Part shown: positions 26,665 to 36,200 of the stretch, piece after piece
Position numbering within the stretch: the stretch's first letter is position 1
Layout: every line of letters starts with the position of its first letter
Origin: Planococcaceae bacterium Storch 2/2-2
GTDB taxonomy: Bacteria > Bacillota > Bacilli > Bacillales_A > Planococcaceae
DNA: 64,000 nucleotides
Assembly: GCA_009740415.1 (NCBI GenBank)
Contig: WOYE01000005.1
Coordinates: 1 to 64,000, forward strand
Direction: 5' to 3'
Position numbers and translations under genes: made by a program
Notes under the pieces: generated by a model
What the model saw: only the letters and a program-made list of their open reading frames with translations
Told to the model about the DNA's origin: nothing
Database searches by the model: none

Positions 26665-28422
26665 TTACGGTTGGATCATGTAACGGATGTAGTTTTTCCA
26701 TCCGAATGATTTCCACGTTTTATTAGACGGCTGAATGAGTGGGTAACGAATGGCGATGCGCTGGCCTTCTTCAAGTACGTCAGCTTCTTCGTCAATCATT
26801 TCTTCTTCCCCTTCGACTTTCTCTGTTTCCCATTGTTCGAGTAAGTCGTCGACATCGACCGGTTCTTCTTCCGCGTCTCCTGTCTCCTCTTCAGGTGATT
26901 CAGCATCTGCATCCGATCCGTTCATCTGTTGATCGATCGCTTCCGCTTCTTCTTTCGCTGTTTTCAAAGCTTCTAAATACGCGCGTTCTTCACGGTCTTG
27001 TTCAGTAAGTAGTAACGCGTCAACGCTTTGTAACACTTCGAGACGAGCGGCCGCTTCTTCGTTAAACTCTTCAAACTCGGATACGGCTGCAAATTTCGAT
27101 TTCGTCGAAACGCTCGCTTCCTCATCTTCGATGACAGGTTCGTCTTCCGAAGGTACTTCTTCTTCATTTTCTTTCGGTTCTTTTTGATCTACGTCTTCTT
27201 TTTTCGCTTTTTTCTTCGTCTCTTCTTTTTTCTTCTGCTCGAATAATTTTTCTGGCAAAAGCGGAATGACGACGTCGTGGTCGTACAATCCGTCGCGCAA
27301 GACGACTCGTTTGTCATCTGAGACGAACTCCGATTCAACTTCTAACGGAACGACTTTCCCGCTCGTCGTAATTCGTTGAATCATACCGCGATCTTTTTTC
27401 TCTCGCTTGTACCACTTTTCCGGTACACCGATCGCGCTCGGTGTGTAATCCGTCGTCACATCGACCGATACTTTTTTACCGAACGGAACGCTCGGTGGCG
27501 CCGTTTCTAAAGCGACACGGACTTCGTAAAAGTCGAGTGGGTTCTTTTTCGCACGTTTGTCGAATGCTTGATACGCTTCGAACGTACGTGATTCTAACGC
27601 GGGAATGAGTGAGCGAAGTGCGATGCTACCTTCCGCTTTCTCTTCGTATTTGCCGAAGTGGACGGTCGATTGGTCACCCGCTTCGATCGATTCCCACTCT
27701 TTTTCAGTAACGTACGTCGCTACTTGTGTCTCGGTACTGTACACATCGAGTGACGGACGAATTTCGTGTTTGCGAAGTTCAGCGACGATGCCATCGACTG
27801 GACTAATGATCGCTGGACGAATGCTGCTCTGATTGATTTGATGTTCGAGCACCGTCAATTGGCGTTCGATGTTCGCCAGTTCGCGCTCCGCCTCTGCAAT
27901 CGCTTGTGCGAACGCGCCATCTTGGTGAACATCGATTGCCATGTTCACATTCAATTCAACGTTCGTATCTTGATTCGCTTTCGTTGAATTCGTATCCGAC
28001 GTATTGTACGTCGCATTTTTACGTTCTTTTTCTAAATAGCTCACTGTGCTTGAAACGGTGTCGCGCTGTTTCATTAACGCATCGCGTTCTGCTGTCCACG
28101 TTTCAACCATTCCTTCCATTCGCTCGGTTTGTAAAAGAACGAGTTCGTCACCTGCTTCCACTTCGTCTCCTTCTTTTACGAGCCATTGGTCAATCGCATC
28201 TTCTTCTGACATGTACATCGTCACAATTTCTTCAGGGACGACGAGCCCGTCATTTTTGAAATGACGTTCGTACTCATCTTCTTTGACGACTTCATACGTC
28301 GAGACGTATGCGATTTTCGGAATGACACTTTCTTTTCCATAGAGCAAATAAAAGTTCCAACCGATAAAGAGAGAGACGACGAGGCTAGTGATGATGACGG
28401 ATAAACGTTTTTTCTTCATCAT
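26665..28422 (-). CDS. HlyD/RND-type membrane fusion (adaptor) protein with acidic insertion
   Basis: The 585-residue protein has an N-terminal membrane anchor (residues 8-27). A split lipoyl/barrel-sandwich domain follows (WLVKEGDEVEAGDELVLLQT near 79-98; SPVDGIVAELRKHEIRPS near 208), interrupted by a coiled-coil hairpin, then beta-barrel segments. This is the layout of adaptors for ABC exporters such as YknX or MacA. Between about 395 and 555 there is a long Glu/Lys/Asp-rich low-complexity region not usual for the family. The start overlaps the Yip1-like gene by ATGA. No ABC ATPase or permease gene is adjacent, so it may serve a transporter encoded elsewhere. Confidence 0.7.
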   Translation of the reverse strand: MMKKKRLSVIITSLVVSLFIGWNFYLLYGKESVIPKIAYVSTYEVVKEDEYERHFKNDGLVVPEEIVTMYMSEEDAIDQWLVKEGDEVEAGDELVLLQTERMEGMVETWTAERDALMKQRDTVSSTVSYLEKERKNATYNTSDTNSTKANQDTNVELNVNMAIDVHQDGAFAQAIAEAERELANIERQLTVLEHQINQSSIRPAIISPVDGIVAELRKHEIRPSLDVYSTETQVATYVTEKEWESIEAGDQSTVHFGKYEEKAEGSIALRSLIPALESRTFEAYQAFDKRAKKNPLDFYEVRVALETAPPSVPFGKKVSVDVTTDYTPSAIGVPEKWYKREKKDRGMIQRITTSGKVVPLEVESEFVSDDKRVVLRDGLYDHDVVIPLLPEKLFEQKKKEETKKKAKKEDVDQKEPKENEEEVPSEDEPVIEDEEASVSTKSKFAAVSEFEEFNEEAAARLEVLQSVDALLLTEQDREERAYLEALKTAKEEAEAIDQQMNGSDADAESPEEETGDAEEEPVDVDDLLEQWETEKVEGEEEMIDEEADVLEEGQRIAIRYPLIQPSNKTWKSFGWKNYIRYMIQP

Positions 28423-29105
28423 TTGCCACCTCCCACAATCGTATCGAACAACTCATTGAACGGAACGATTTGAATGCCTGCGACGATCAATGCCGCCGCG
28501 ATATGTAGTCCGATGAGTGCTCCGAGTAATTTTCCTTTCGACTGCTCCGGATCCATCGTTTTCAAAAAGCGATATTGAATCGAGATGACGAGAACGACAG
28601 TCACTGTCAATTGATTGAAAAAGTAAACGAGAAAATCGTTGTCGATGTACGTCATCGCAATCGGTCCGAGCGATAAAAATGAAACGGGTGCCCAAGCCCC
28701 TTGCATCGCCGATAAGCCGAAGACGAGCGCCTTTTCCATGAGGAATAGCCCTACGACGAGCAATTGCAATGGCACGAAATGTCGTGCAGGCACTTCTGTA
28801 AATGCAGCGAATAAGAAAGCGACTGCAAATAAATGAAAGGCGACGTAAATAATGCCCCAAACCCCAGCTGCGATGAGGTCTAGTAAACGAGCGAGCGCAA
28901 AGAACTGCTCACCGTCTGTTACGAGCAATGAAGTGAACGACTCCGTGCCGTACCCCCAAAAGCTTCGAACAGTGAAAAGAACAACTGCCAAGAAAAAGAC
29001 GAAAAACATGCGACTTTTAAACTTGCGCATTTCCGCTTCCGGCAGCTGACTCGCTAACGATTCAGGTCGTACGATAAACTTCCAAAATGAATAATCGAAA
29101 ACCAT
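28419..29105 (-). CDS. Yip1-like membrane protein (YknW-like)
   Basis: The 228-residue integral membrane protein has five predicted helices and the N-terminal WKFIVRPESLASQL segment. Yip1-domain proteins often have such an amphipathic start before the helix bundle. In B. subtilis YknW (Yip1 family) and YknX (adaptor) work with the ABC transporter YknYZ against the SdpC toxin. Here a similar pair is translationally coupled by a 4-base overlap, but the ABC genes are missing. Family assignment rests on topology and the adaptor neighbour. Confidence 0.55.
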   Translation of the reverse strand: MVFDYSFWKFIVRPESLASQLPEAEMRKFKSRMFFVFFLAVVLFTVRSFWGYGTESFTSLLVTDGEQFFALARLLDLIAAGVWGIIYVAFHLFAVAFLFAAFTEVPARHFVPLQLLVVGLFLMEKALVFGLSAMQGAWAPVSFLSLGPIAMTYIDNDFLVYFFNQLTVTVVLVISIQYRFLKTMDPEQSKGKLLGALIGLHIAAALIVAGIQIVPFNELFDTIVGGGK

Positions 29106-29148
29106 CGAGCCAATCCCCTTCTTCTATACGCCGAAACGTACCTCTTTT

Positions 29149-29176
29149 ATTGTAATTTGTCTATCATTCACTGTAA
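29149..29176 (-). promoter_or_regulatory. Candidate promoter of the Yip1-like/adaptor operon
   Basis: TTACAG (29171-29176) and TACAAT (29149-29154) on the minus strand are 16 bases apart, about 45 bases before the start codon. Confidence 0.45.
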
Positions 29177-29267
29177 CAAAATTTCGTTCTTTCAACAATA
29201 GACTTTCACATCTAACTGTACAAGTTCCCTAAAAAAGAGGCACTAAACGTTCGATTATTTCCAAATA

Positions 29268-29603
29268 TTAACGATCGAACGAAGGTAGCTTCGTATTCCC
29301 TTTCCTAATTGACCATTTGAATGAATCAATTGTCAGCTTCTGAACGAACGTTTGAATTTTCAGAAAAAATGACGTGTAATCGACTGAATGATCCGGAGAC
29401 GTCGAGAAAAAGTGGGCGCGTCTCCATTTCCAATCGATCGTCAATTTCGAATAGTATTCGTTACTTTGACGTACGAAGAAAAAAACAAGTCGTGACTTTT
29501 CGCGTTCTACTATAGTATAGTCAATCGCTTGCTCCTTTATGAAGTCATCTAGTCTTCCCCATTCCTCGTGTAATCGAGGCAACTGACACTCAAATGAAAT
29601 CAT
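29268..29603 (-). CDS. Hypothetical protein, 111 residues
   Basis: I do not recognise a family. The protein is soluble-looking, with many aromatic residues (WKWRRAHFFSTSP, KWSIRKGNTK) and an N-terminal acidic helix. GGGGTG lies seven bases before ATG 29603, so it is probably translated. It sits between the Yip1-like operon and the divergent XRE regulator. Confidence 0.55.
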   Translation of the reverse strand: MISFECQLPRLHEEWGRLDDFIKEQAIDYTIVEREKSRLVFFFVRQSNEYYSKLTIDWKWRRAHFFSTSPDHSVDYTSFFLKIQTFVQKLTIDSFKWSIRKGNTKLPSFDR

Positions 29604-29820
29604 ACTTTCTCACCCCATTTTGATGATCGCTACTCACTTCGAAAGAAAGAAGGGGGGCTACTGCGGAATGCTCTCTCCGACCTTTAGTGTACGAATCCTT
29701 TAGCACTTTTTTGATAATTTTAACAAAATGTTGATTCACTCCCCTTATAACGTTTCGTTAAGTTTTAACACTCCTCTATCATTTTTTTCTACGTTAAAGG
29801 AAGTAAAGGAAGTGAAACTG

Positions 29821-30294
29821 ATGAGCTTCGGAACATTGTTTAGAGAATTTCGTGAAGAATATTTAAAAATTAAACAAGTAGAGGCCGCCCTCCTCTTAGA
29901 AATCGACCAAGTCGTCCTTTCGAATTACGAACGAGGAAAGCGCGAATTTCCACTCACTCTACTACCGAAAGTAAAAGAAATTTTTCATATTCCTGATGAT
30001 ATTTTTTTGGCAATGGTCTTAAACGAACCACTTAAAGAAGCGCGCGATCAAACGATTCCTTTTCCTGAACAAGCGAAAGAAGTACAAGATGACTATACCG
30101 ATTCGTTTGCGAGCGAATACAGTCATTTAATTGAACAGTCGCCCGAGTTGAGAGAATTGTTGCTCGTCTTGTCACACCTTTCCGAAAAAGATCGACGAGA
30201 CCTCCTCAATTCATTCAAAGGATTTACAGAAGTGTTTCAACATACGTTGGAACGGCTGCACGAAGCGATGAATGAACGAACCGATGACGCATAG
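29821..30294 (+). CDS. XRE-family transcriptional regulator
   Basis: The 157-residue protein has an N-terminal helix-turn-helix of the Cro/CI type: KQVEAALLLEIDQVVLSNYE matches the xre recognition pattern, followed by RGKREFPLTLLPKVKEIFHI. The C-terminal half is helical and acidic with SEKDRRDLLNSFKGF, possibly for dimerisation. ATG 29821 follows AAAGGAAGTG; upstream in-frame codons lie in the leader. Its targets are unknown; it is divergent from the 29268 gene. Confidence 0.8.
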   Translation: MSFGTLFREFREEYLKIKQVEAALLLEIDQVVLSNYERGKREFPLTLLPKVKEIFHIPDDIFLAMVLNEPLKEARDQTIPFPEQAKEVQDDYTDSFASEYSHLIEQSPELRELLLVLSHLSEKDRRDLLNSFKGFTEVFQHTLERLHEAMNERTDDA

Positions 30295-30311
30295 ACGTCG
30301 TCGGTTTTTTG
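30281..30311 (+). terminator. Terminator of the XRE regulator gene, overlapping its stop codon
   Basis: CCGATGACG pairs with CGTCGTCGG (one G-U pair) around the TAG stop, followed by TTTTTT. Confidence 0.75.
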
Positions 30312-30504
30312 TTGTAATCATTCGCTATGACGTGTTCGTGCTCCCACATATGGTGGAGAGTTCGTACAAAATGGTGCACGCTCTCCCCGTTATCCGAGAT
30401 TCTTCGCACAACGGTCGTTATGAAGCGATCGCTTTCAACGATGAGAGGACGGTTCGAGGACGCTAACGTTTGAAACCGAACGTTTATTTTACATTTGCTT
30501 TCCG

Positions 30505-30532
30505 TTACATGTTCTGTCGGTTGTAGTATAAT
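30505..30532 (+). promoter_or_regulatory. Promoter of the SNF2 helicase operon
   Basis: TTACAT (30505-30510) and a consensus TATAAT (30527-30532) are 16 bases apart. Transcription would start near 30540, which excludes the ATG at 30531 as the start of the downstream gene. Apart from this promoter the gap 30312-30563 shows nothing recognisable. Confidence 0.65.
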
Positions 30533-30563
30533 GAAAAGAATGTGTGAAAGGGGTAGAACGATT

Positions 30564-32117
30564 TTGAAACAGTGGGTACAGCAGTGGGTTACAACGTTTC
30601 ATGACACGATCGAACGGGCGGTCGAGGAGCAATTACAACGTCTCAGTCCGTATGAAGCGGATGATCGAGCCGTCGTCCAACGAGCCGTTCAACACGTCCG
30701 ACGCGGCGCGATCCGTTGGGAAGTCGGAGACGAACCGGCAACGATTCGGTATACGGTCGAGCCGTCCGAGCAACAAGTGACGCTCCGTAGCAATGAACCG
30801 AGTACGTGGAATGAGCGAGAGCATTTATCGGGTTGGTTGTCATTGTATAGTATGTCTCATTCCGTGAACGAATTGATCGAGTCGTGGCGAGAAGGGGCAT
30901 TTCAACCTTCGGGGCGACCGGCGACGAACGAACGGACACCGGAAGCGTGGAACCGATTTTTCAACCATTCGATCGATCAGTTTCTGCTACTCGTAGACGG
31001 TGCGACGACGCACGTCTTCGTCAACGAATGGAAACAAGTGTACCGTCGTTTCGATGAGCAAAAGCCGTTCGAGTGGGAGTGGCAACCGCTCTATGAATTG
31101 TTCGGAACGTTATCTTTACTGGAAGCGAGCTTACCAGTCATCGGACAGGTGATCGATTCGCACGATTACGAGTTACCTTATGAAAAATGGCAAGCGGAAC
31201 AGTTGCTCGATGAAGCGACACACCGTATTCGGCGAGCCGTTCATCAGCTCAAAGAACAACCTCGCCTTTTTGAAACGGACGCTTTTTTCAAAGCGCTTCC
31301 CCCTCTCATCCGACGAGCGACGTTATCGACGACGGATCTTTTTTCATTCCGTTTTCATACGTACCGATTGCTTTGGGAAGAGTTGTTTAAAGAACGTGAA
31401 CAATTGGAAGAAATGGAGCAGTTGTACGAAGTGACTGCGAGCGACGCCCTCTTTTTCAATGCGGCGCTCCACATTTTGCACGGGAAAGATTTTTCACTCG
31501 CACCGTTATTCGCTCGTTCGGATGAAGAAGCAGTGGAGCGTGCGATTACGTTCGCTAACTACGTCGAAACGGAAGACCGGATCGACTTATTGCATGAATT
31601 GACGACGTTTATCGTCGAGCGATCCGATGAGTGGATCCGTCCCGATTTACCGTTTACGACACGTGAAGAACGCCTTCAAGAAGTGTACGACTTCATCGTC
31701 CGCGCAGACTTTTCAGAAGAAGCGTGCGAAACGTGGCTTCGGTCGTTCGGCGACGTCGCTGAGTCGCTCTATGCGCAGTTTTTAATCGATCGAGACCGAT
31801 GCGGCGATTGGACGCAACTCGTTTTACAATCCGATACGATGGCTTCTCTATTTACGAACGATGTACGAGAAGTCGTTGCACGACGAGCGCCTGAAGCCGT
31901 CGTCCCGATTTATCATCAGTTCGTGCTACGTGCGATCGACGGCAAAACGCGCGATGACTATCGACAAGCGGTCCGTCTTTTAAAAGAGATGAAACGACCC
32001 GCTCTTCAAGCATTTGCAAGCGATTGGTGGAATGGCTATATCGAAGCGATTCAGCAATCGTTCAGCCGGCTTCGTGCGTTACGTGAAGAGTTAGAGAAAG
32101 GACAGTTAACTGTATGA
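30564..32117 (+). CDS. YwqB-like partner of SNF2 helicase, SWIM zinc ligands absent
   Basis: The 517-residue helical protein is encoded immediately upstream of, and overlapping (ATGA), the SNF2 helicase, the place usually taken by the SWIM zinc-finger protein YwqB. The beginning (WVQQWVTTFHDTIERAVEEQ; RAVQHVRRGAIRWEV) has the feel of those proteins. Where C-x-C-x(n)-C-x-H is expected, at about residues 60-90, there is SNEPSTWNEREHLSGWLSLY with no cysteine. A role alongside the helicase in DNA repair or recombination is inferred from context only. TTG 30564 is ten bases after GAAAGGGG. Confidence 0.6.
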   Translation: MKQWVQQWVTTFHDTIERAVEEQLQRLSPYEADDRAVVQRAVQHVRRGAIRWEVGDEPATIRYTVEPSEQQVTLRSNEPSTWNEREHLSGWLSLYSMSHSVNELIESWREGAFQPSGRPATNERTPEAWNRFFNHSIDQFLLLVDGATTHVFVNEWKQVYRRFDEQKPFEWEWQPLYELFGTLSLLEASLPVIGQVIDSHDYELPYEKWQAEQLLDEATHRIRRAVHQLKEQPRLFETDAFFKALPPLIRRATLSTTDLFSFRFHTYRLLWEELFKEREQLEEMEQLYEVTASDALFFNAALHILHGKDFSLAPLFARSDEEAVERAITFANYVETEDRIDLLHELTTFIVERSDEWIRPDLPFTTREERLQEVYDFIVRADFSEEACETWLRSFGDVAESLYAQFLIDRDRCGDWTQLVLQSDTMASLFTNDVREVVARRAPEAVVPIYHQFVLRAIDGKTRDDYRQAVRLLKEMKRPALQAFASDWWNGYIEAIQQSFSRLRALREELEKGQLTV

Positions 32118-34792
32118 TTTTTGTAACGATTTATCCGAATGATGAACGTTGGGCGATCCGTACGACCGATGAACGCGGACGGCTCATTCCGAGTGAACGG
32201 GCTGTCCGTATGCTCGCTGCATCAGATGAACGCTCATATTACGGACTTCTTCTGTCGAAAAATGAGGAAACGCTGTTCGTCACGACCGATGAGTTATTAC
32301 GCCTCATCGAACAGTGGGAGCACCCGATGGTACGGATCGAAATGAACGATGCGAAAACGGCACAATACGTCGAACAGCTCCGTCCAATCCGTCAATTTTT
32401 ACACGACCCGGCACATTTTAAAGCGGTTCATTTAACGACGGACGGTTCGATTGAAATCGACGGCGTCTCGCCCGAAGAGGAACGTCTCATCGTGCAATTG
32501 TTACACGAGCGGTTCGGCCCGTTGTTAACGGATCCTATCGTACAACGCCCTCTACTCGCTCACATTCGTACGTACGGCATCGAACCGCTCCGTCACGATG
32601 ACCCACCGTTGGCGCTGCGTCTACAAGAGCCGGAGTCGTTTGATGAGCCGTGGGAGCTGTCGCTTGCAGTCGTTCGACCGAGCGGCAAATTGTGGAGCGC
32701 ACCGCCTTCCAAACGGAACGTGTCGATCGAACGCGCGTTGTTGAAAGAATGGAAAGGACGTGCAGCAGCAATTGAAGCGCAACAACAATTTATTACGTCA
32801 TTGCTTCCACACGTACCCGAGGCGCCGAATGACGTCCTCTTTTTCCAAACGTTGACGGAACGCGACGTCCAACGATGGTTGCAATATGACGTACCGTTAT
32901 TACAAGCGTTCGACGTACCCGTCGTTTTGCCACAATGGTTGAAACAGTTGACCGCGACGAAAATGACAGCAAAAACGGAAGTGGCACCGTCGTACCAATC
33001 AGTCGCTTCGTTCGATGATATCGTCTCGTTCGATTGGACGTTTTCGGTCGGTGATGAAACGGTGACGCGCGCACAATTCGGTGAACTCGTCCGCGAACAG
33101 CGATCCTTTTTACAGTTGAACGACCGGTGGTTTTTCATCGATCCTGAATCGCTCAAGCGGCTGCAACAACTTCTTTCTGAAGCGGAAGAAAAAGAATGGA
33201 CGGTGCGCGACTTGTTGTTATCACAAACACCGCTTCAAACGGTGAATGATGACGAAGAAGAAGAGCCCGTCTTATCGTTCGAATTGCATCGTCAACTGCA
33301 ACAATTTTTGCACCAGTTCCAACAAAAAGAACAGCTGCCGCACGTACCGATCCACGACGCTCTTCAGACGACGCTTCGTCCGTATCAACGAGACGGCGTC
33401 GACTGGTTGCTTTTCATGCGATCGTACGGGTTAGGTGCTTGTTTAGCGGACGATATGGGGCTCGGCAAAACGGTTCAAGTGATCGCGTACTTTTTACACG
33501 TCCACGACGCGTCCGACCGACCGTCGCTCGTCATCTGTCCGACGAGCGTACTCGGCAACTGGCAAAAAGAACTCGAAACGTTCGCTCCGTCTTTGCGCGT
33601 CGCGATTCATTACGGGGCGGGACGACCGAGCGATGCGCACGCGTTCCGTACGAAAGTGGCAGAAGAACGTCCTGACGTCATCGTCACGACGTATGGAACC
33701 GCAACACAAGACCGTGACGTCCTCGAAGAAATGGCATTCGAAACGATCGTCATCGACGAAGCCCAAAACATTAAAAACATGCAGACGAAACAGTCACGCG
33801 CGATCCGTTCGTTTACAGGAAGGCACCATATTGCCTTAACGGGTACACCGATTGAAAACCGTCTCGCTGAGTTATGGTCGATTTTCGACTTTTTATTGCG
33901 TGGCTACTTCGGTTCGTTCCACTCGTTTACGACGACGTACATCGCACCGATTGAACGCGACGGCGACGTCCATATGAAAGAACAGTTGCAACGAAAAATT
34001 GAACCGTTTTTACTCCGACGGACGAAAAGTGATCCGTCGCTTCAGTTAGACTTACCGGAGAAAAACGAATACAACGAATATTGCCCGTTAACGAGCGAGC
34101 AAGCTGCCCTTTACAAAGCGTACGTCGACGAAACCGAAGCGGCGATGAACGATGCGAGTCCGTTTGAGAAAAAAGGGCTCGTCTTAACGATGCTCAACCG
34201 ACTGAAGCAACTATGCAATCATCCGGCCTTTTTCTTAAAAGAACCGATCGACGACTTAGACGAAGCGTTGCGTCGCTCGATCAAAGTGCAACGGATCGTC
34301 GAGCGCTCAGCGATGATCGTCGAAGAAGGGGAGCAAGGTCTCATTTTCACGCAATATATCGGAATGGGGACGTTGCTTCAACGCATTTTGCATGAAAAGT
34401 ATGGCATTGATGCTCCGTTTTTAACCGGTCAGACGACGAAAGAAGAACGCGATGAACTCGTCCGACGGTTCCAACGAGGCGAGTTTCCGATTTTCATCTT
34501 ATCGCTCCACGCCGGTGGAACCGGGCTCAACTTAACGGCGGCGACGTACGTCTTGCACGCCGACCGTTGGTGGAACCCAGCCGTTGAAAATCAAGCGACC
34601 GACCGTGCGTATCGGATCGGTCAAACGAAGTACGTCGATGTGGCGAAATACGTGACGCTCGGAACGATTGAAGAAAAGATCGACCGATTGTTACGTGAAA
34701 AAACGTCGCTTTCGAACGACCTCATCCAGTCGAGCCAATGGATGGCTCAATTGTCCGATGAAGATATTCGCGAACTCATTACGTTAGAGTAA
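32114..34792 (+). CDS. ywqA: SNF2-family helicase/ATPase
   Basis: The 892-residue protein has a bacteria-specific N-terminal region (about 1-410) and then the SNF2 core: Walker A CLADDMGLGKTVQVIAYF, motif Ia LVICPTSVLGNWQKE, DEAQ box in IVIDEAQNIKN, motif III ALTGTPIENRLAELWS, motif V HAGGTGLNLTAA and motif VI ATDRAYRIGQ. It should be a double-stranded-DNA translocase driven by ATP. It is translationally coupled to the upstream partner and followed by a weak terminator. The assignment to the B. subtilis YwqA group rests on architecture and neighbourhood. Confidence 0.9.
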   Translation: MIFVTIYPNDERWAIRTTDERGRLIPSERAVRMLAASDERSYYGLLLSKNEETLFVTTDELLRLIEQWEHPMVRIEMNDAKTAQYVEQLRPIRQFLHDPAHFKAVHLTTDGSIEIDGVSPEEERLIVQLLHERFGPLLTDPIVQRPLLAHIRTYGIEPLRHDDPPLALRLQEPESFDEPWELSLAVVRPSGKLWSAPPSKRNVSIERALLKEWKGRAAAIEAQQQFITSLLPHVPEAPNDVLFFQTLTERDVQRWLQYDVPLLQAFDVPVVLPQWLKQLTATKMTAKTEVAPSYQSVASFDDIVSFDWTFSVGDETVTRAQFGELVREQRSFLQLNDRWFFIDPESLKRLQQLLSEAEEKEWTVRDLLLSQTPLQTVNDDEEEEPVLSFELHRQLQQFLHQFQQKEQLPHVPIHDALQTTLRPYQRDGVDWLLFMRSYGLGACLADDMGLGKTVQVIAYFLHVHDASDRPSLVICPTSVLGNWQKELETFAPSLRVAIHYGAGRPSDAHAFRTKVAEERPDVIVTTYGTATQDRDVLEEMAFETIVIDEAQNIKNMQTKQSRAIRSFTGRHHIALTGTPIENRLAELWSIFDFLLRGYFGSFHSFTTTYIAPIERDGDVHMKEQLQRKIEPFLLRRTKSDPSLQLDLPEKNEYNEYCPLTSEQAALYKAYVDETEAAMNDASPFEKKGLVLTMLNRLKQLCNHPAFFLKEPIDDLDEALRRSIKVQRIVERSAMIVEEGEQGLIFTQYIGMGTLLQRILHEKYGIDAPFLTGQTTKEERDELVRRFQRGEFPIFILSLHAGGTGLNLTAATYVLHADRWWNPAVENQATDRAYRIGQTKYVDVAKYVTLGTIEEKIDRLLREKTSLSNDLIQSSQWMAQLSDEDIRELITLE

Positions 34793-34803
34793 ATAGAGAA
34801 AAC

Positions 34804-34881
34804 AAAAAATGCCCGTGCAACGGAACGTCATTCTAAACGATTTCTCGTATAGAAACGACCCTCCTATGCTCGGGCGTTTTT
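34804..34881 (+). terminator. Probable terminator of the SNF2 operon
   Basis: AAAAATGCCCG and CGGGCGTTTTT flank a loop of about 55 bases; the U-run is five long. The long loop makes this weaker than the other terminators. Confidence 0.5.
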
Positions 34882-34928
34882 AGTTGTTGAAGCAGTTGTG
34901 CGTGACACACTCACGATAAGAGAGCGGT

Positions 34929-35378
34929 TCATTCGTCTTCTTCGTACAACATCCGGTCTTGTTTTAAGCGAGGGCGTTCTCTCATGTCGTGTTCAAATCG
35001 TTCGAGTAACGCGTCGCCTTCGAGTCCTTCTTCGAGTAATTCTTTCAACAACTGTTCCGCATATTTCGTACGGGCTCGTTTCAACTTTCCTTTCAACAAA
35101 ACAGAAATGAGCGAACCGATTTTGCGTACTTCCGAAACGGTGACGATAAATCCAGCCGGTTCGTTTTCAGGGTAAGAAATGACGACGCGTGCTTCTAACA
35201 ACTTTTCTTCTTCGATCCATCGCTCAAACGTCTCTTGATGCTTCGCATCGATGTACAATTCCAACACCCACATCCGGTGGCTATTTTCTTGGTTAATAAT
35301 AATTCCATCTTCTAACGCATACTCGTGAAAGACCCCGTTTTCGACGAGGCTGATCGACAACATTTTGAACGTTTTCAT
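34929..35378 (-). CDS. ywpF: YwpF-like family protein
   Basis: The 149-residue cytoplasmic protein begins MKTFKMLSISLVENGVFHEY and has the ENSHRMWVLELYIDAKH segment and a charged C-terminal helix. These features and its place between fabZ and ssb match YwpF of Bacillus. The function is unknown. It is transcribed divergently from ssb; the 218-base gap between them shows no clear promoter elements. Confidence 0.75.
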   Translation of the reverse strand: MKTFKMLSISLVENGVFHEYALEDGIIINQENSHRMWVLELYIDAKHQETFERWIEEEKLLEARVVISYPENEPAGFIVTVSEVRKIGSLISVLLKGKLKRARTKYAEQLLKELLEEGLEGDALLERFEHDMRERPRLKQDRMLYEEDE

Positions 35379-35596
35379 GTAAGCGCCCTCCTCTTCATTG
35401 CTTTCCAGTATACCACATTTATTTTATGCACAAAATTGAACTTCGCCTTTGCGGTGTGACGCCGTTTCGTCGTCAATCGTCGTTGTTTTTTCATTCAAGT
35501 GTTCCTTTTCGTTACGCTTCGTTGAGCGAAATTGAATTTTGCCATTTGAGAAGTGAGACGCTTTTTCTTACACTGCTAAGTGAAAGGAGGGAATCG

Positions 35597-36007
35597 ATGA
35601 ACAATGTCACACTCGTTGGACGACTGACGCGTGATCCCGAAGAACGCCGAACGTTGTCAAACTACTACTTAACGACATTTACGCTAGCCGTTCAACGTCC
35701 GTTCCAATCGGAGCAAGAGGCGGATTTTATTCGGTGCGTCGCTTGGGGGAAAACAGCGAGCCATATCGTCCGCTATTGTACGAAAGGCATGCTCGTAGCG
35801 ATTCGAGGACGGATTGAAACGTATACGTATCAAGATGAATCCGATGAGCGACGGTTCATGACGCAAGTCGTTGCCGAACAAGTCCGCTTCCTTTCTCGCC
35901 GACCGGTGACGACGGATCCATTTGAATCGGACGACTCTGACAAAAAAGCTACTTCCGATGATTCATTGATGATCGTACGCGGCAAACAGATGGAACATAT
36001 TCCATAA
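35597..36007 (+). CDS. ssb: Single-stranded DNA-binding protein (short SsbB type)
   Basis: The 136-residue OB-fold protein has NNVTLVGRLTRDPEERRT, FTLAVQRPF and DFIRCVAWGKTA, as in SSB. The C-terminal tail is short and ends MEHIP rather than with the acidic DDDIPF tip of the main SSB, so this resembles the second SSB of Bacillus (SsbB/YwpH), linked there to competence. ATG 35597 has AAAGGAGGG; the upstream open frame lacks family similarity. It is flanked by a bidirectional terminator. Confidence 0.88.
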   Translation: MNNVTLVGRLTRDPEERRTLSNYYLTTFTLAVQRPFQSEQEADFIRCVAWGKTASHIVRYCTKGMLVAIRGRIETYTYQDESDERRFMTQVVAEQVRFLSRRPVTTDPFESDDSDKKATSDDSLMIVRGKQMEHIP

Positions 36008-36117
36008 CAGACACTGCCTTCATTTGTTGAACAATTTCCTAACGAACAAAACTTCCTAACGAATGACATGACGACACGAACGATTCAATCATCCAACAAC
36101 CACTTTATAAGAACGTA

Positions 36118-36157
36118 CGAAAAGCCAGCAGACGAATGATCCGTCCGCTGGCTTTTC
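36118..36157. terminator. Bidirectional terminator after ssb
   Basis: AAAAGCCAGCAGACG pairs with CGTCCGCTGGCTTTT (one mismatch) around a 7-nt loop; U-tracts exist on both strands. It serves ssb on the plus strand and backs up the minus-strand gene at 36201. Confidence 0.88.
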
Positions 36158-36162
36158 ATTAT

Positions 36163-36196
36163 AAAAAAAGACCGGTTTCACGTATTCACCGGTCGA
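36163..36196 (-). terminator. Terminator of the 36201 gene
   Basis: GACCGGT pairs with ACCGGTC around an 11-nt loop and is followed by seven U on the minus strand. Confidence 0.8.
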
Positions 36197-36200
36197 TTGC

